Positions 8,202 to 16,852 of a stretch of DNA of 64,000 nucleotides are shown in pieces (the first letter of the stretch is position 1; every line of letters begins with the position of its first letter). A program made the position numbers and the translations under genes. The DNA lies in the NCBI RefSeq assembly GCF_021190955.1, contig NZ_JAIOAO010000002.1, forward strand, positions 1,178,001 through 1,242,000, given 5' to 3'. Under the pieces are notes generated by a model that searched no databases, was not told the origin of the DNA, and saw nothing but the letters and a program-made list of their open reading frames with translations. Source of the stretch: Parachryseolinea silvisoli. GTDB lineage: Bacteria > Bacteroidota > Bacteroidia > Cytophagales > Cyclobacteriaceae.

Positions 8202-11018
8202 TTATTTGCTCAGATACAAATTCCGCTCGGAGTAAATCTTCATGAAATAATCGTCCATCAGGTCGTCGATAAAATAGATTGCCTCACCGGTGGATTTCAT
8301 TTCAGGACCAAGCTCCTTGTTCACGTCCGTGAACTTGTGGAATGAGAAAACGGGCTCTTTGATGGCGTAACCTTTGCGTGTCGGATTGAACGTAAAGTCC
8401 GTTACTTTCTTCTCGCCCAGCATCACCTTCGTAGCATAGTTCACATATGGTTCATCGTAGGCTTTGCAGATGAACGGCACTGTACGCGATGCGCGCGGGT
8501 TGGCTTCGATGATATATACCTTGTCGTTTTTGATCGCAAACTGAATGTTGATCAGACCGACCGTTTGCAGCGCTACCGCGATCTTATTCGTGTAATGCTC
8601 GATCTGTTTGATCACCAGGTCACCCAGGTTGTATGGCGGCAGCACGGCGTAGGAGTCGCCGGAGTGGATACCCGCTGGCTCGATGTGCTGCATGATGCCG
8701 ATGATATAGACATTCTCACCGTCGCAGATCGCATCGGCTTCTGCTTCAATTGCCCCGTCGAGGAAGTGATCCAGCAATACTTTGTTGTCGGGCAAGTGCT
8801 TCCAGATGTCGATGATATGATGCTCCAGCTCTTGCTCGTTAATCACGATCTTCATGCCTTGTCCACCCAGTACGTACGAAGGGCGAACCAGCAGCGGGAA
8901 GCCGATGGTCTTACATACCTCCAGTGCCTCCTCGGCATTGTTTGCTACGCCAAATTCCGGGTACGGTATACCGAGATCTTTCAGCAGGTTGGAGAACCGC
9001 CCGCGGTCTTCTGCCAGGTCCAGTGCCTCGAACGAGGTGCCGAGGATTTTGATGCCGTATTTATCCAGCTTCTCTGCCAGCTTCAGCGCCGTCTGACCGC
9101 CCAGCTGTACGATCACACCTTCCGGCTTTTCGTGCTCGATGATGTCATAGAGATGCTCCCAGAATACCGGCTCGAAGTATAGTTTGTCAGCAATATCAAA
9201 GTCCGTTGAAACCGTCTCGGGGTTACAGTTGACCATGATGGTCTCGTAGCCGCACTCTTTTGCGGCCAGTACACCGTGCACGCAGGAGTAGTCAAATTCT
9301 ATACCCTGACCGATGCGGTTCGGGCCAGAGCCCAGTACGATGATTTTCTTACGGTTCGATACGGTTGATTCGTTTTCTTTGTCGAACGTCGAGTAGTAGT
9401 AGGGTGTCTTCGCTTCAAACTCCGCGGCACACGTATCGACCAGCTTGTAGACACGCTTGATGCCAAGCTCGGTTCTTTTCTTAAATACTTCGCTCTCGTA
9501 GCAGTCCAGCATGTGCGCGATCTGACGGTCGGCAAAGCCTTTTTCTTTCGCCTTGCGCAGCAGGTCGGTGGGAATCGTTGACAACTCGTACGTTGAGATT
9601 TCTTTTTCGAGCTCCACCAACTCCTCGATCTGTTTCAGGAACCAGCGGTCGATCCGCGTCAGCTTCTGAATGGTCTTCATGGCAATGCCCAGCTTGATCG
9701 CATCGTAGATGTGGAACACGCGGTTCCAGCTCGGATGCTCCAGGCTGTACAATAGTTCGTCCTGGTTTGTGAGCTCCTTGCCGTCAGCACCCAGACCGTT
9801 GCGTCGGATCTCCAGTGACTGGCAGGCTTTCTGCAGTGCTTCCTGAAAGTTGCGGCCAATGCCCATGGCTTCGCCCACAGACTTCATTTGCAGACCCAGC
9901 GTGCGGTCTGTTCCGGGGAACTTATCGAAGTTCCAGCGCGGAACTTTCACGATAACATAGTCAATCGCAGGCTCAAAATAAGCCGACGTGGTGCCTGTGA
10001 TGGCGTTTTTCAATTCGTCCAGGTTATAGCCAATCGCGAGTTTGGCAGCAATCTTGGCGATAGGATATCCCGTAGCTTTCGAGGCCAGTGCCGACGAGCG
10101 TGATACACGCGGATTGATCTCGATGGCGATAATATCTTTGTCGTCGTCAGGGTTCAGTGAGAACTGCACGTTACAGCCACCCGCGAATTGGCCAATGCCG
10201 TTCATCATCTTGATGGCCAGGTTCCGCATGTTCTGGTATACGGTGTCGGGCAGTGTCATGGCCGGTGCGACCGTAATAGAGTCGCCGGTGTGAATACCCA
10301 TGGGATCGAAGTTTTCGATCGAACAGATAATGATCACGTTGCCTGCGCTATCACGCAGGAGCTCGAGCTCGTATTCTTTCCAACCCATGATGCTTTGCTC
10401 GACCAGCACCTCGTGAATTGGTGATGCGTGCAGGCCCCGGTTCAGCGCTTCGTCAAAATCTTCGGGGGCATTTACAAACGCGCCACCCGTGCCGCCCAGG
10501 GTATACGAGGGACGAATAACCAGGGGAAAGCCGATGTCCTGTGCAATCTCTTTGCCTTGCAGGAAAGACGTTGCGGTACCACCCTCACAAACGCCGACAT
10601 TCAGCTCCAGCATTTTCAGACGGAACTTCTCGCGGTCTTCGGTTGTCTCGATCGCCTTGATATCAACACCGATGATGCGCACACCGTAATGCTGCCAGAT
10701 GCCCGCCTTATCGCAATCGATGCACAGGTTCAGCGCGGTCTGACCACCCATGGTCGGAAGAACGGCGTCGATGTGATGGCGCTCCAGGATCTCCCGAATT
10801 GACTTCTTGGTAAGCGGCTTCAGATACACGTGATCGGCCGTCACTTTGTCAGTCATGATGGTGGCCGGATTGGAGTTGATCAAAACAACTTCAATACCTT
10901 CCTCACGGAGTGAACGGGAGGCCTGCGAGCCGGCGTAATCGAATTCACAGGCTTGCCCAATGATAATAGGACCGCTACCGATGATCAGTACGGAGCGAAT
11001 ACTTCTGTCTCTTGGCAT
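8202..11018 (-). CDS. carB: Carbamoyl-phosphate synthase large subunit
   Basis: CarB makes carbamoyl phosphate from ammonia (supplied by CarA), bicarbonate and two ATP, for arginine and pyrimidine synthesis. The 938-residue protein holds both tandem ATP-grasp halves: the first starts at VLIIGSGPIIIGQA, the second at IIVLGSGPNRIGQGIEFDY. It ends soon after the second ATP-grasp domain, so the C-terminal MGS-like allosteric domain of E. coli CarB (about 1073 residues) is absent. Shorter CarB proteins of this kind occur in Bacteroidota, so this is probably not a truncation; a good terminator follows. carA is not in the window. Start 11018 (MPRDRSIRS) is preferred over an upstream start at 11069. 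Confidence 0.96.
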   Translation of the reverse strand: MPRDRSIRSVLIIGSGPIIIGQACEFDYAGSQASRSLREEGIEVVLINSNPATIMTDKVTADHVYLKPLTKKSIREILERHHIDAVLPTMGGQTALNLCIDCDKAGIWQHYGVRIIGVDIKAIETTEDREKFRLKMLELNVGVCEGGTATSFLQGKEIAQDIGFPLVIRPSYTLGGTGGAFVNAPEDFDEALNRGLHASPIHEVLVEQSIMGWKEYELELLRDSAGNVIIICSIENFDPMGIHTGDSITVAPAMTLPDTVYQNMRNLAIKMMNGIGQFAGGCNVQFSLNPDDDKDIIAIEINPRVSRSSALASKATGYPIAKIAAKLAIGYNLDELKNAITGTTSAYFEPAIDYVIVKVPRWNFDKFPGTDRTLGLQMKSVGEAMGIGRNFQEALQKACQSLEIRRNGLGADGKELTNQDELLYSLEHPSWNRVFHIYDAIKLGIAMKTIQKLTRIDRWFLKQIEELVELEKEISTYELSTIPTDLLRKAKEKGFADRQIAHMLDCYESEVFKKRTELGIKRVYKLVDTCAAEFEAKTPYYYSTFDKENESTVSNRKKIIVLGSGPNRIGQGIEFDYSCVHGVLAAKECGYETIMVNCNPETVSTDFDIADKLYFEPVFWEHLYDIIEHEKPEGVIVQLGGQTALKLAEKLDKYGIKILGTSFEALDLAEDRGRFSNLLKDLGIPYPEFGVANNAEEALEVCKTIGFPLLVRPSYVLGGQGMKIVINEQELEHHIIDIWKHLPDNKVLLDHFLDGAIEAEADAICDGENVYIIGIMQHIEPAGIHSGDSYAVLPPYNLGDLVIKQIEHYTNKIAVALQTVGLINIQFAIKNDKVYIIEANPRASRTVPFICKAYDEPYVNYATKVMLGEKKVTDFTFNPTRKGYAIKEPVFSFHKFTDVNKELGPEMKSTGEAIYFIDDLMDDYFMKIYSERNLYLSK

Positions 11019-11240
11019 TATCGTAGTGGAATGGGATGTACAAAATTGCGCAAAAATATAACATGGCATGGAATCGTAAAGGGATTGGCCAGATTAAATA
11101 TTCCCTGTAGGGGAGCGAGCCGCCAAATGCCGTCATATCGATGAGTTCAGCCGGACGTGACCCGAGACTGTTACCGTTTGAAAAACTTATTTTCATCGTT
11201 CAATAGGTTTTTTACATCTTTTGATTCGAAAAGAAGTGTT

Positions 11241-12935
11241 ATGAATTTGAACCTGAGGGCGCGCGCGGAAAACACCTATGATGCCATCGTAGTGGGATCA
11301 GGCATCAGTGGGGGATGGGCGGCAAAAGAACTGTGTGAAAAAGGACTGAAAGTGTTGATGTTGGAACGCGGCCGCAACGTCGAGCACCCCAACTACCCCA
11401 CCACGGCCAAAGATCCGTGGGAAATTGCGTACGGCGGGCGGCTGACGCGCGCGGAAAAAGAAAAAAGCCATGTGCAGACACGACACTACTCATTTCGGGG
11501 TGACAACAAACACTTCTATATAAACGACCTCGAAAACCCCTACACCGAAGTCCAGCGCTTCGATTGGGTGCGCGGCGACGTTGTCGGCGGCCGCTCCCTG
11601 TTGTGGGGACGCCAAAGCTACCGGTGGAGTGACGTCGATTTCTCCGCCAATGCCAAAGACGGCCACGGTGTAGACTGGCCGGTGCGCTACAAGGACCTCG
11701 CACCGTGGTACGGCTACGTCGAGTCGTTTATCGGCGTCAGCGGCCAGGCAGAAAAGTGGCCCAATTTACCCGATGGCAATTTTCAGCCACCCATGGAAAT
11801 GAACTGCGTCGAGCAACACTTCCGGGGGGCAATGCAGAAGAAATTTCCGGAGCGGCTCGTCACCATCGGCCGGGTGGCAAACCTCACCGCCCCCGTAAAA
11901 GGCCGGGGCGTATGCCAGTCGCGTAACCTTTGCCACCGCGGTTGTTTGTACGGTGCTTATTTCAGCACCAACGCCAGCACCCTGCCCGCAGCATTTGCCA
12001 CGGGCAACCTCACGCTACAGCCACAATCATTGGTTAACCGCGTGCTGTACGACGAGCAAGGAAAAAAAGCCACCGGCGTGGAAGTGGTCGACACCGCCAC
12101 TCGCACCGTAACGGAATATTACGCGCGGCTTATTTTTCTGAACGCATCCACGTTGAGCACTGCGTTTATCCTGTTGAACTCAACGTCCGGTAGATTTCCG
12201 AATGGACTGGGCAACGACAGCGACCAGGTGGGGCGAAACCTGATGGATCACCACAAACACGCCGGCGCATATGCTGACGTCGAAGGCTTTGAAGATCGTT
12301 ACTACATCGGCCGGCGTCCCAACGGGTTGTACGTGCCGCGGTACAGGAATCTACACGAGCAACGGACGGACTACATCCGTGGCTTTGGTTATTTGGGTGG
12401 AGCGTCGCGTGCGGGGTGGGGCGACCTGAACGGGCAGGACGTGATCGGTGCCGCGCTCAAAACAAAAGCGCAGACGCCGGGCCCGTGGCACTTTAGCCTT
12501 AATGGCTATGGCGAGTGCCTGCCTTACGCCGAAAACAGGGTAACACTGAATACCTCCGTACAAGACGTGTACGGACGCCCCACGCTCACGATCGACTGCT
12601 CCTTTAAGGACAACGAAAAGGCTATGCAACAAGACATGGCCAACTCGGCAGCCGAAATGTTGGAAGCGGCGGGCTATAAAAATGTAAGACCGTACGTCAC
12701 GACCTCGTATCCTGGCAACGCCAACCACGAGATGGGTACCGCCCGCATGGGCAAAGATCCGAAGACCTCGGTGTTGAATGCCTTTAACCAGGTACATGCC
12801 GTGCCGAACGTATTCGTCACCGACGGGGCGTGCATGACGTCTAACGCGAGCGCTAACCCGTCGCTGACCTATATGGCACTGACGGCCCGCGCGTGTGACT
12901 ACGCCGTAAAAGAACTAAAACGACTAAACCTATAA
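11241..12935 (+). CDS. GMC-family FAD oxidoreductase
   Basis: A 564-residue flavoprotein of the glucose-methanol-choline family. The FAD dinucleotide fold GSGISG lies at 19-24. The C-terminal active-site pair is His496 (NHEMGTARMG) and Asn539 (SANPSLT). A Cys-containing stretch (VCQSRNLCHRGC) sits in the middle, as in gluconate/glucoside-type dehydrogenases. No signal peptide is visible. Members of this subgroup are often exported with a small Tat-tagged gluconate-dehydrogenase subunit 3, and none is encoded next door. It is 9 bases upstream of a double DUF1080 gene and is followed by a Gfo/Idh/MocA gene, which suggests oxidation of a sugar hydroxyl, possibly at C3. Start 11241 was chosen because the fold begins about 14 residues later. 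Confidence 0.88.
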   Translation: MNLNLRARAENTYDAIVVGSGISGGWAAKELCEKGLKVLMLERGRNVEHPNYPTTAKDPWEIAYGGRLTRAEKEKSHVQTRHYSFRGDNKHFYINDLENPYTEVQRFDWVRGDVVGGRSLLWGRQSYRWSDVDFSANAKDGHGVDWPVRYKDLAPWYGYVESFIGVSGQAEKWPNLPDGNFQPPMEMNCVEQHFRGAMQKKFPERLVTIGRVANLTAPVKGRGVCQSRNLCHRGCLYGAYFSTNASTLPAAFATGNLTLQPQSLVNRVLYDEQGKKATGVEVVDTATRTVTEYYARLIFLNASTLSTAFILLNSTSGRFPNGLGNDSDQVGRNLMDHHKHAGAYADVEGFEDRYYIGRRPNGLYVPRYRNLHEQRTDYIRGFGYLGGASRAGWGDLNGQDVIGAALKTKAQTPGPWHFSLNGYGECLPYAENRVTLNTSVQDVYGRPTLTIDCSFKDNEKAMQQDMANSAAEMLEAAGYKNVRPYVTTSYPGNANHEMGTARMGKDPKTSVLNAFNQVHAVPNVFVTDGACMTSNASANPSLTYMALTARACDYAVKELKRLNL

Positions 12936-12944
12936 CAACGTAGC

Positions 12945-14300
12945 ATGAAACGACTTATCGTATGGCTGTTTGCCTGTTCTGCACTGGCGGGCTATGCCCA
13001 GAAGAAGGATAAAGACTGGCGACCGCTCTTTAATGGTAAAGACCTGACGGGTTGGAAACAGATCAATGGCAAAGCCCCCTACAATGTCGAAAACGGCATG
13101 ATCGTCGGCACGACGATAGACGGCTCGCCCAACTCCTTCCTGATGGCCGATGGGACATATGGCGACTTTGTACTCGAGCTCGAATTTAAAATGGACGACG
13201 GCACCAATTCGGGTGTGCAGTTCCGCAGTGAAAGCAAACCCGACTACCTCGATGGCAGGGTATTTGGCTATCAACTCGACTTCGATCCCAGCCCCCGCAA
13301 GTGGTGCGGCGGTATATACGACGAAGCCCGCCGTCAATGGCTCTACCCGCTGGACTATAACCCGATCGCAAAAAGCGCCTATCGCAATACCCAATGGAAT
13401 AGCGTACGCATTGAAGCGATCGGCAACAGTATCCGCACATGGATCAACGGTATACCGTGCGCCAACCTGGTGGACGACATGACACCGAAGGGTCTCATCG
13501 CGCTGCAAGTACATGCTGTGGGCAAAGGCGAGACGGCCGGTAAACATGTATGGTTTAAAAACATTCGCATCAAGACCGAAAACCTGCAGCCGTCACCCAT
13601 CGACAATATTTACGTCGTAAACTTTGTGCCCAATACGCTTACGGAACAAGAAAAGAAAAACGGCGTCGTGCTGCTGTGGGATGGTAAGACCACCAACGGC
13701 TGGCGGGGAACAAGCAAAGATAGCTTCCCCGAAAAGGGCTGGGAGATTGTAGATGGTACCCTCAACGTTGTAAAGTCTGCCGGCGCGGAGTCGCAGAATG
13801 GCGGTGACATTGTCACAACAGACGAATATGCAGCGTTCGACTTACAATTCGAGTTCCGCCTGACGGAAGGTGCGAACAGCGGCGTGAAATACTTTGTCAC
13901 GGAAAAAGAAAAAACACAAGGCTCGGCCATCGGCCTGGAGTACCAGATACTCGACGATGAGAAACATCCTGATGCCAAGCTGGGCGCCGTAGGCAACCGC
14001 ACCCTGGCATCGCTGTACGACCTCATTCCTGCCAACCGCAATCCGCGCGGTGTGCATAAAATCGGTGAGTGGAACCTGGGTCGGGTTATTGTATATCCCG
14101 ATAACCGCGTAGAGCACTGGCTGAACGGCTACAAAGTGGTGGAATACGTACGCGGCAATAACATCTACAAAGCCCTGGTGGCGCGTAGTAAATATGCACA
14201 GTGGGAGGACTTCGGCATGGCCGAAAAAGGCCACATCCTGTTACAGGATCATGGCGACCGCGTGTCCTATAGAAGTATCAAGATCAAAACCTTAAAATGA
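12945..14300 (+). CDS. Secreted protein with two DUF1080 (3-keto-disaccharide hydrolase-type) domains
   Basis: A 451-residue protein with a Sec signal peptide (residues 1-18, ending GYAQ) and two tandem DUF1080 beta-jellyroll domains, about 22-212 and 235-450. Each has the hallmark opening: [14 protein letters not shown] in the first and [15 protein letters not shown] in the second, each followed by an exposed-strand NSGV motif ([16 protein letters not shown]). DUF1080 members are described as 3-keto-disaccharide/3-keto-glycoside cleaving enzymes or as glycan-binding domains. The partners here are a sugar-oxidising GMC enzyme and a Gfo/Idh/MocA oxidoreductase, which supports a role in 3-keto-sugar turnover in the periplasm. 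Whether both domains are catalytic cannot be told from the sequence. Confidence 0.9.
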   Translation: MKRLIVWLFACSALAGYAQKKDKDWRPLFNGKDLTGWKQINGKAPYNVENGMIVGTTIDGSPNSFLMADGTYGDFVLELEFKMDDGTNSGVQFRSESKPDYLDGRVFGYQLDFDPSPRKWCGGIYDEARRQWLYPLDYNPIAKSAYRNTQWNSVRIEAIGNSIRTWINGIPCANLVDDMTPKGLIALQVHAVGKGETAGKHVWFKNIRIKTENLQPSPIDNIYVVNFVPNTLTEQEKKNGVVLLWDGKTTNGWRGTSKDSFPEKGWEIVDGTLNVVKSAGAESQNGGDIVTTDEYAAFDLQFEFRLTEGANSGVKYFVTEKEKTQGSAIGLEYQILDDEKHPDAKLGAVGNRTLASLYDLIPANRNPRGVHKIGEWNLGRVIVYPDNRVEHWLNGYKVVEYVRGNNIYKALVARSKYAQWEDFGMAEKGHILLQDHGDRVSYRSIKIKTLK

Positions 14301-14319
14301 CCAACAACCCCTGAATCCT

Positions 14320-15657
14320 ATGAGTCACTCGAGAAGAGATTTTATCAAAAAAGCATCGGTCGTTACCCTGGGCGCGGCGGCCTTTAGTGCCAAAAGTTAT
14401 GCAAACATCATCGGCGCCAACGACCGTGTGCGCGTAGGTGTCGTAGGCTTCTCCGACCGCTTCCGGCAGTCCTTGTTCCCGGCTTTTCAGAACCACTACC
14501 AGGAGCTGAACTTCGACATCGTGGCTGTCTCTGATCTGTGGAAGAAACGTCGCGAAGAGGGCCAGGCCTTCCTGAAAGAAAAATTCGGACACGACGTCCA
14601 GGCGTGCGTCAACAATGACGAGCTCTATAAGATCAAAGACCTGGACGCAGTCATCATCAGCACGGCCGACTTTCAACACGCGCTGCACACCATCGAGGCT
14701 GTGAAGGCCGGCTGCGATACGTATACCGAAAAGCCGTTTGCCGAGACGATGGAAGATGCTCGTGCCGCACTGAAAGCAGTAAAAGAATCGAAAAAGATCG
14801 TGCAGATTGGATCGCAGCGTCGCAGTGGTAAAAATTACCACGCAGCAGCGAAGTTCATCAAAGAAGGAAAGTTCGGTCCCATCGTCATGGTAGAGCTTAC
14901 CTGGAACGTAAACCAACCCGGCCGTTGGCGTCGTCCGGCGCTGGTGGCAGAGCTGCGCGAACAAGACACCGACTGGAAACGTTTCTTGCTGAACCGCCCC
15001 GTGGAAGCCTTCGACCCGCGCAAGTATCTGGAGTACCGTCTCTTCTGGCCATACTCGTCGGGCATGCCCGGTCAGTGGATGAGCCACCAAATCGATACCG
15101 TACACTGGTTCAGCGAGCTGAAGCACCCACGCAGCGTCGTGGCCAACGGGGGAGTATACTTCTGGAAAGACGGCCGTAAAAATTGGGATACGACCACCGC
15201 CGTATTTGATTACGGCGATGACAAACAGGGCTTCCAGGTGCAGTTTACGTCCCGCATGATGAACGGCGACGAAAGCCCCGCCGAGATATACTATTCCAAC
15301 GGCGGCGAGCTCAACCTAAACACCAACAAAGTGTCGTCGCGCGGCGGGCTCAAAGAAGGCCCTGCGGCGGCCATGAGCATGAAGCCCAACTTACTTGCCG
15401 ACATGGACCTGACCATGACGGCCGAGAAAGTAGTGGCTTCCGCCAACACGGGTGGCGACGCGCTTACCTCCGCGCACATGCGCAATTGGATGGAGTGCGT
15501 GCGCAGCCGTCAGGAAACCAACGCACCCGTAGAGGCTGGTTATTCACATTCCATCGCCACGATCATGACCAACGCCGCGGTGCGCACGGGCATGAAGGCC
15601 ACCTTCGACGAAAAGACACAAGAGGTGATGGCCGGCGGAAAAGTTTTTAAATACTGA
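14320..15657 (+). CDS. Tat-exported Gfo/Idh/MocA family oxidoreductase
   Basis: A 445-residue NAD(P)-dependent oxidoreductase of the Gfo/Idh/MocA family. The N-terminus carries a twin-arginine signal (SRRDFIKKA, then a hydrophobic stretch to about residue 28), so it should be exported folded with its cofactor bound. The Rossmann domain follows (VRVGVVGFSDR; EKPFAE at about 138-143) and then the alpha/beta substrate domain. It is the third gene of the GMC-DUF1080 operon, 19 bases behind the DUF1080 gene, and is closed by a terminator. It may reduce or isomerise a keto-sugar product. The substrate is not known. Confidence 0.9.
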   Translation: MSHSRRDFIKKASVVTLGAAAFSAKSYANIIGANDRVRVGVVGFSDRFRQSLFPAFQNHYQELNFDIVAVSDLWKKRREEGQAFLKEKFGHDVQACVNNDELYKIKDLDAVIISTADFQHALHTIEAVKAGCDTYTEKPFAETMEDARAALKAVKESKKIVQIGSQRRSGKNYHAAAKFIKEGKFGPIVMVELTWNVNQPGRWRRPALVAELREQDTDWKRFLLNRPVEAFDPRKYLEYRLFWPYSSGMPGQWMSHQIDTVHWFSELKHPRSVVANGGVYFWKDGRKNWDTTTAVFDYGDDKQGFQVQFTSRMMNGDESPAEIYYSNGGELNLNTNKVSSRGGLKEGPAAAMSMKPNLLADMDLTMTAEKVVASANTGGDALTSAHMRNWMECVRSRQETNAPVEAGYSHSIATIMTNAAVRTGMKATFDEKTQEVMAGGKVFKY

Positions 15658-15679
15658 TTATTACGTTAGTTTCGGGACC

Positions 15680-15719
15680 ACGGGCAGAGGACGTTATGTT
15701 CTTTGCCCGTAGTTTTTTA
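15680..15719 (+). terminator. Terminator of the GMC-DUF1080-Gfo/Idh operon
   Basis: Stem ACGGGCA (15680-15686) with TGCCCGT (15704-15710), extended by weaker pairs inside, followed by a TTTTTT run. It lies just past the last gene of the operon. Confidence 0.8.
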
Positions 15720-15728
15720 TAGCGTCCA

Positions 15729-16532
15729 CTACTGCATGCGCGGTGCTTCTTCTACCTTGCCCCCTCGTTCGTATATAATAACCCTGGCGATATGCTTGTT
15801 CTCTTCGACGAATTCAAACTGGAGGTCGCGGTTCCGGAGAAAAAACTTCGTGGTCGTCTCTGGAAAAGCTATTACCTGGAAGTTCGACGTTGTTATTTTT
15901 AAGGCATTGCCTTCCTGCTTTACGGTGAGGGTGCCGGCTTGTGATGAGTTGTAGGTTCCATTCAAACGCTTCAGCTTCGCCGTCGGTACCGGTATGATCT
16001 TCGTCTTCGCTGTATAGACCGCAGGCTTATGATCATAGCTCAGCACACGCGCCATCTTCCAGGCCCCGTCCTTGTTGAGCCACAAGTGACTAAAGCGCGC
16101 ATGGCCGTCCAGGTATTCTTTCTTGCCCGCCTCGTGTACATAAAAGACATGCTCTCCCTGGAGAATGGCGCCATATAACATTCCGCTGTTATACATCGGA
16201 AAGAACTTGACCGTACCGGGCACTGCTTCACGGCGTAGCTGCCAGTTGGCGGTATTGCCACACAACCCCGTGCGGGTAGTCTCGCCAAACTTCTGCAGCC
16301 CCAGCGTCGGGCCACCTTTGTCGTGGTAAAATTCCAGGTCGTCAACAAAGAACAGTGTCATACTGTCGGCATTGCAGGTGTTATACGCGTGCCAGAAGAG
16401 GCTGTCCCGGTGGAGGATCGTTGCTTGTAATGCAGCAGCATCGCTGTGTTGATTAGATTGTGCCGCGGCAGGTGTATATACTATACAACAAACAAGAGCA
16501 GCGGTAAGGATACTGACAAAATGTATTTTCAT
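15729..16532 (-). CDS. Secreted NTF2-like (DUF4440) protein with C-terminal beta domain
   Basis: A 267-residue protein with a Sec signal peptide (about 1-24, ending AAAQ). Residues 30-165 form an NTF2/SnoaL-like cone of the DUF4440 type (HRDSLFWHAYNTCNADSMTLFFVDDLEFYHD at its start, WKMARVLSYDH at its end). Residues about 180-265 are beta-rich, like the small C-terminal domains found on many secreted Bacteroidota proteins. Such proteins bind small hydrophobic ligands or act as simple enzymes; nothing here tells which. It converges on the DUF1080 operon and is transcribed alone. Confidence 0.75.
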   Translation of the reverse strand: MKIHFVSILTAALVCCIVYTPAAAQSNQHSDAAALQATILHRDSLFWHAYNTCNADSMTLFFVDDLEFYHDKGGPTLGLQKFGETTRTGLCGNTANWQLRREAVPGTVKFFPMYNSGMLYGAILQGEHVFYVHEAGKKEYLDGHARFSHLWLNKDGAWKMARVLSYDHKPAVYTAKTKIIPVPTAKLKRLNGTYNSSQAGTLTVKQEGNALKITTSNFQVIAFPETTTKFFLRNRDLQFEFVEENKHIARVIIYERGGKVEEAPRMQ

Positions 16533-16852
16533 AGAAACGTTGGTTTAAGAGTTGCATTACTATATCTACTATGATGCCAGTTGCAACACCTGCGTTACAC
16601 GCACGGAAATGCGGGTTGCTTCCTGAAGTTTGTTCACCGCTGAACAAATCGACGAACAGATGTGAACACCGACCGATTTGCCCGCGTACCGATCACACAC
16701 TGCACACATCGGTGAGATGGTGCCCGCTTCCGGACATTATTGTTCAGATACGATCGTAACGAGTCAGTGGATAGTGATGATTTTTTCCTTCTGGTGGGTA
16801 TTTATAGAATGGCACTGGTTTAGTGACCTTCCTTCATTATTTTCGTGCACGT
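16533..16852. promoter_or_regulatory. Intergenic region with TGTTCA/TGAACA half-sites, upstream of the FtsX permease
   Basis: 320 bases between divergent genes. It contains a perfect 8-bp inverted repeat, TTTGTTCA ccgc TGAACAAA (16629-16648), then further half-sites: cGAACA (about 16654-16658), TGAACA (16663-16668) and TGTTCA (16741-16746). Clustered half-sites with one perfect palindrome suggest an operator. No clear TAnnTTTG promoter is seen. The target regulator is unknown. Confidence 0.4.

Noticed and set aside
8565-9182. Plus-strand open frame of about 205 codons opposite carB
   Set aside because: Antisense to carB; codon pattern follows the carB third positions and no family is visible.
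14284-15126. Minus-strand open frame of 280 codons opposite the Gfo/Idh gene
   Set aside because: Shadow of a well supported gene with a Tat signal and Rossmann fold.
16811-16828. TGGCAC near the permease start as a possible sigma-54 -24 box
   Set aside because: The matching -12 TTGC element is missing at the required distance.
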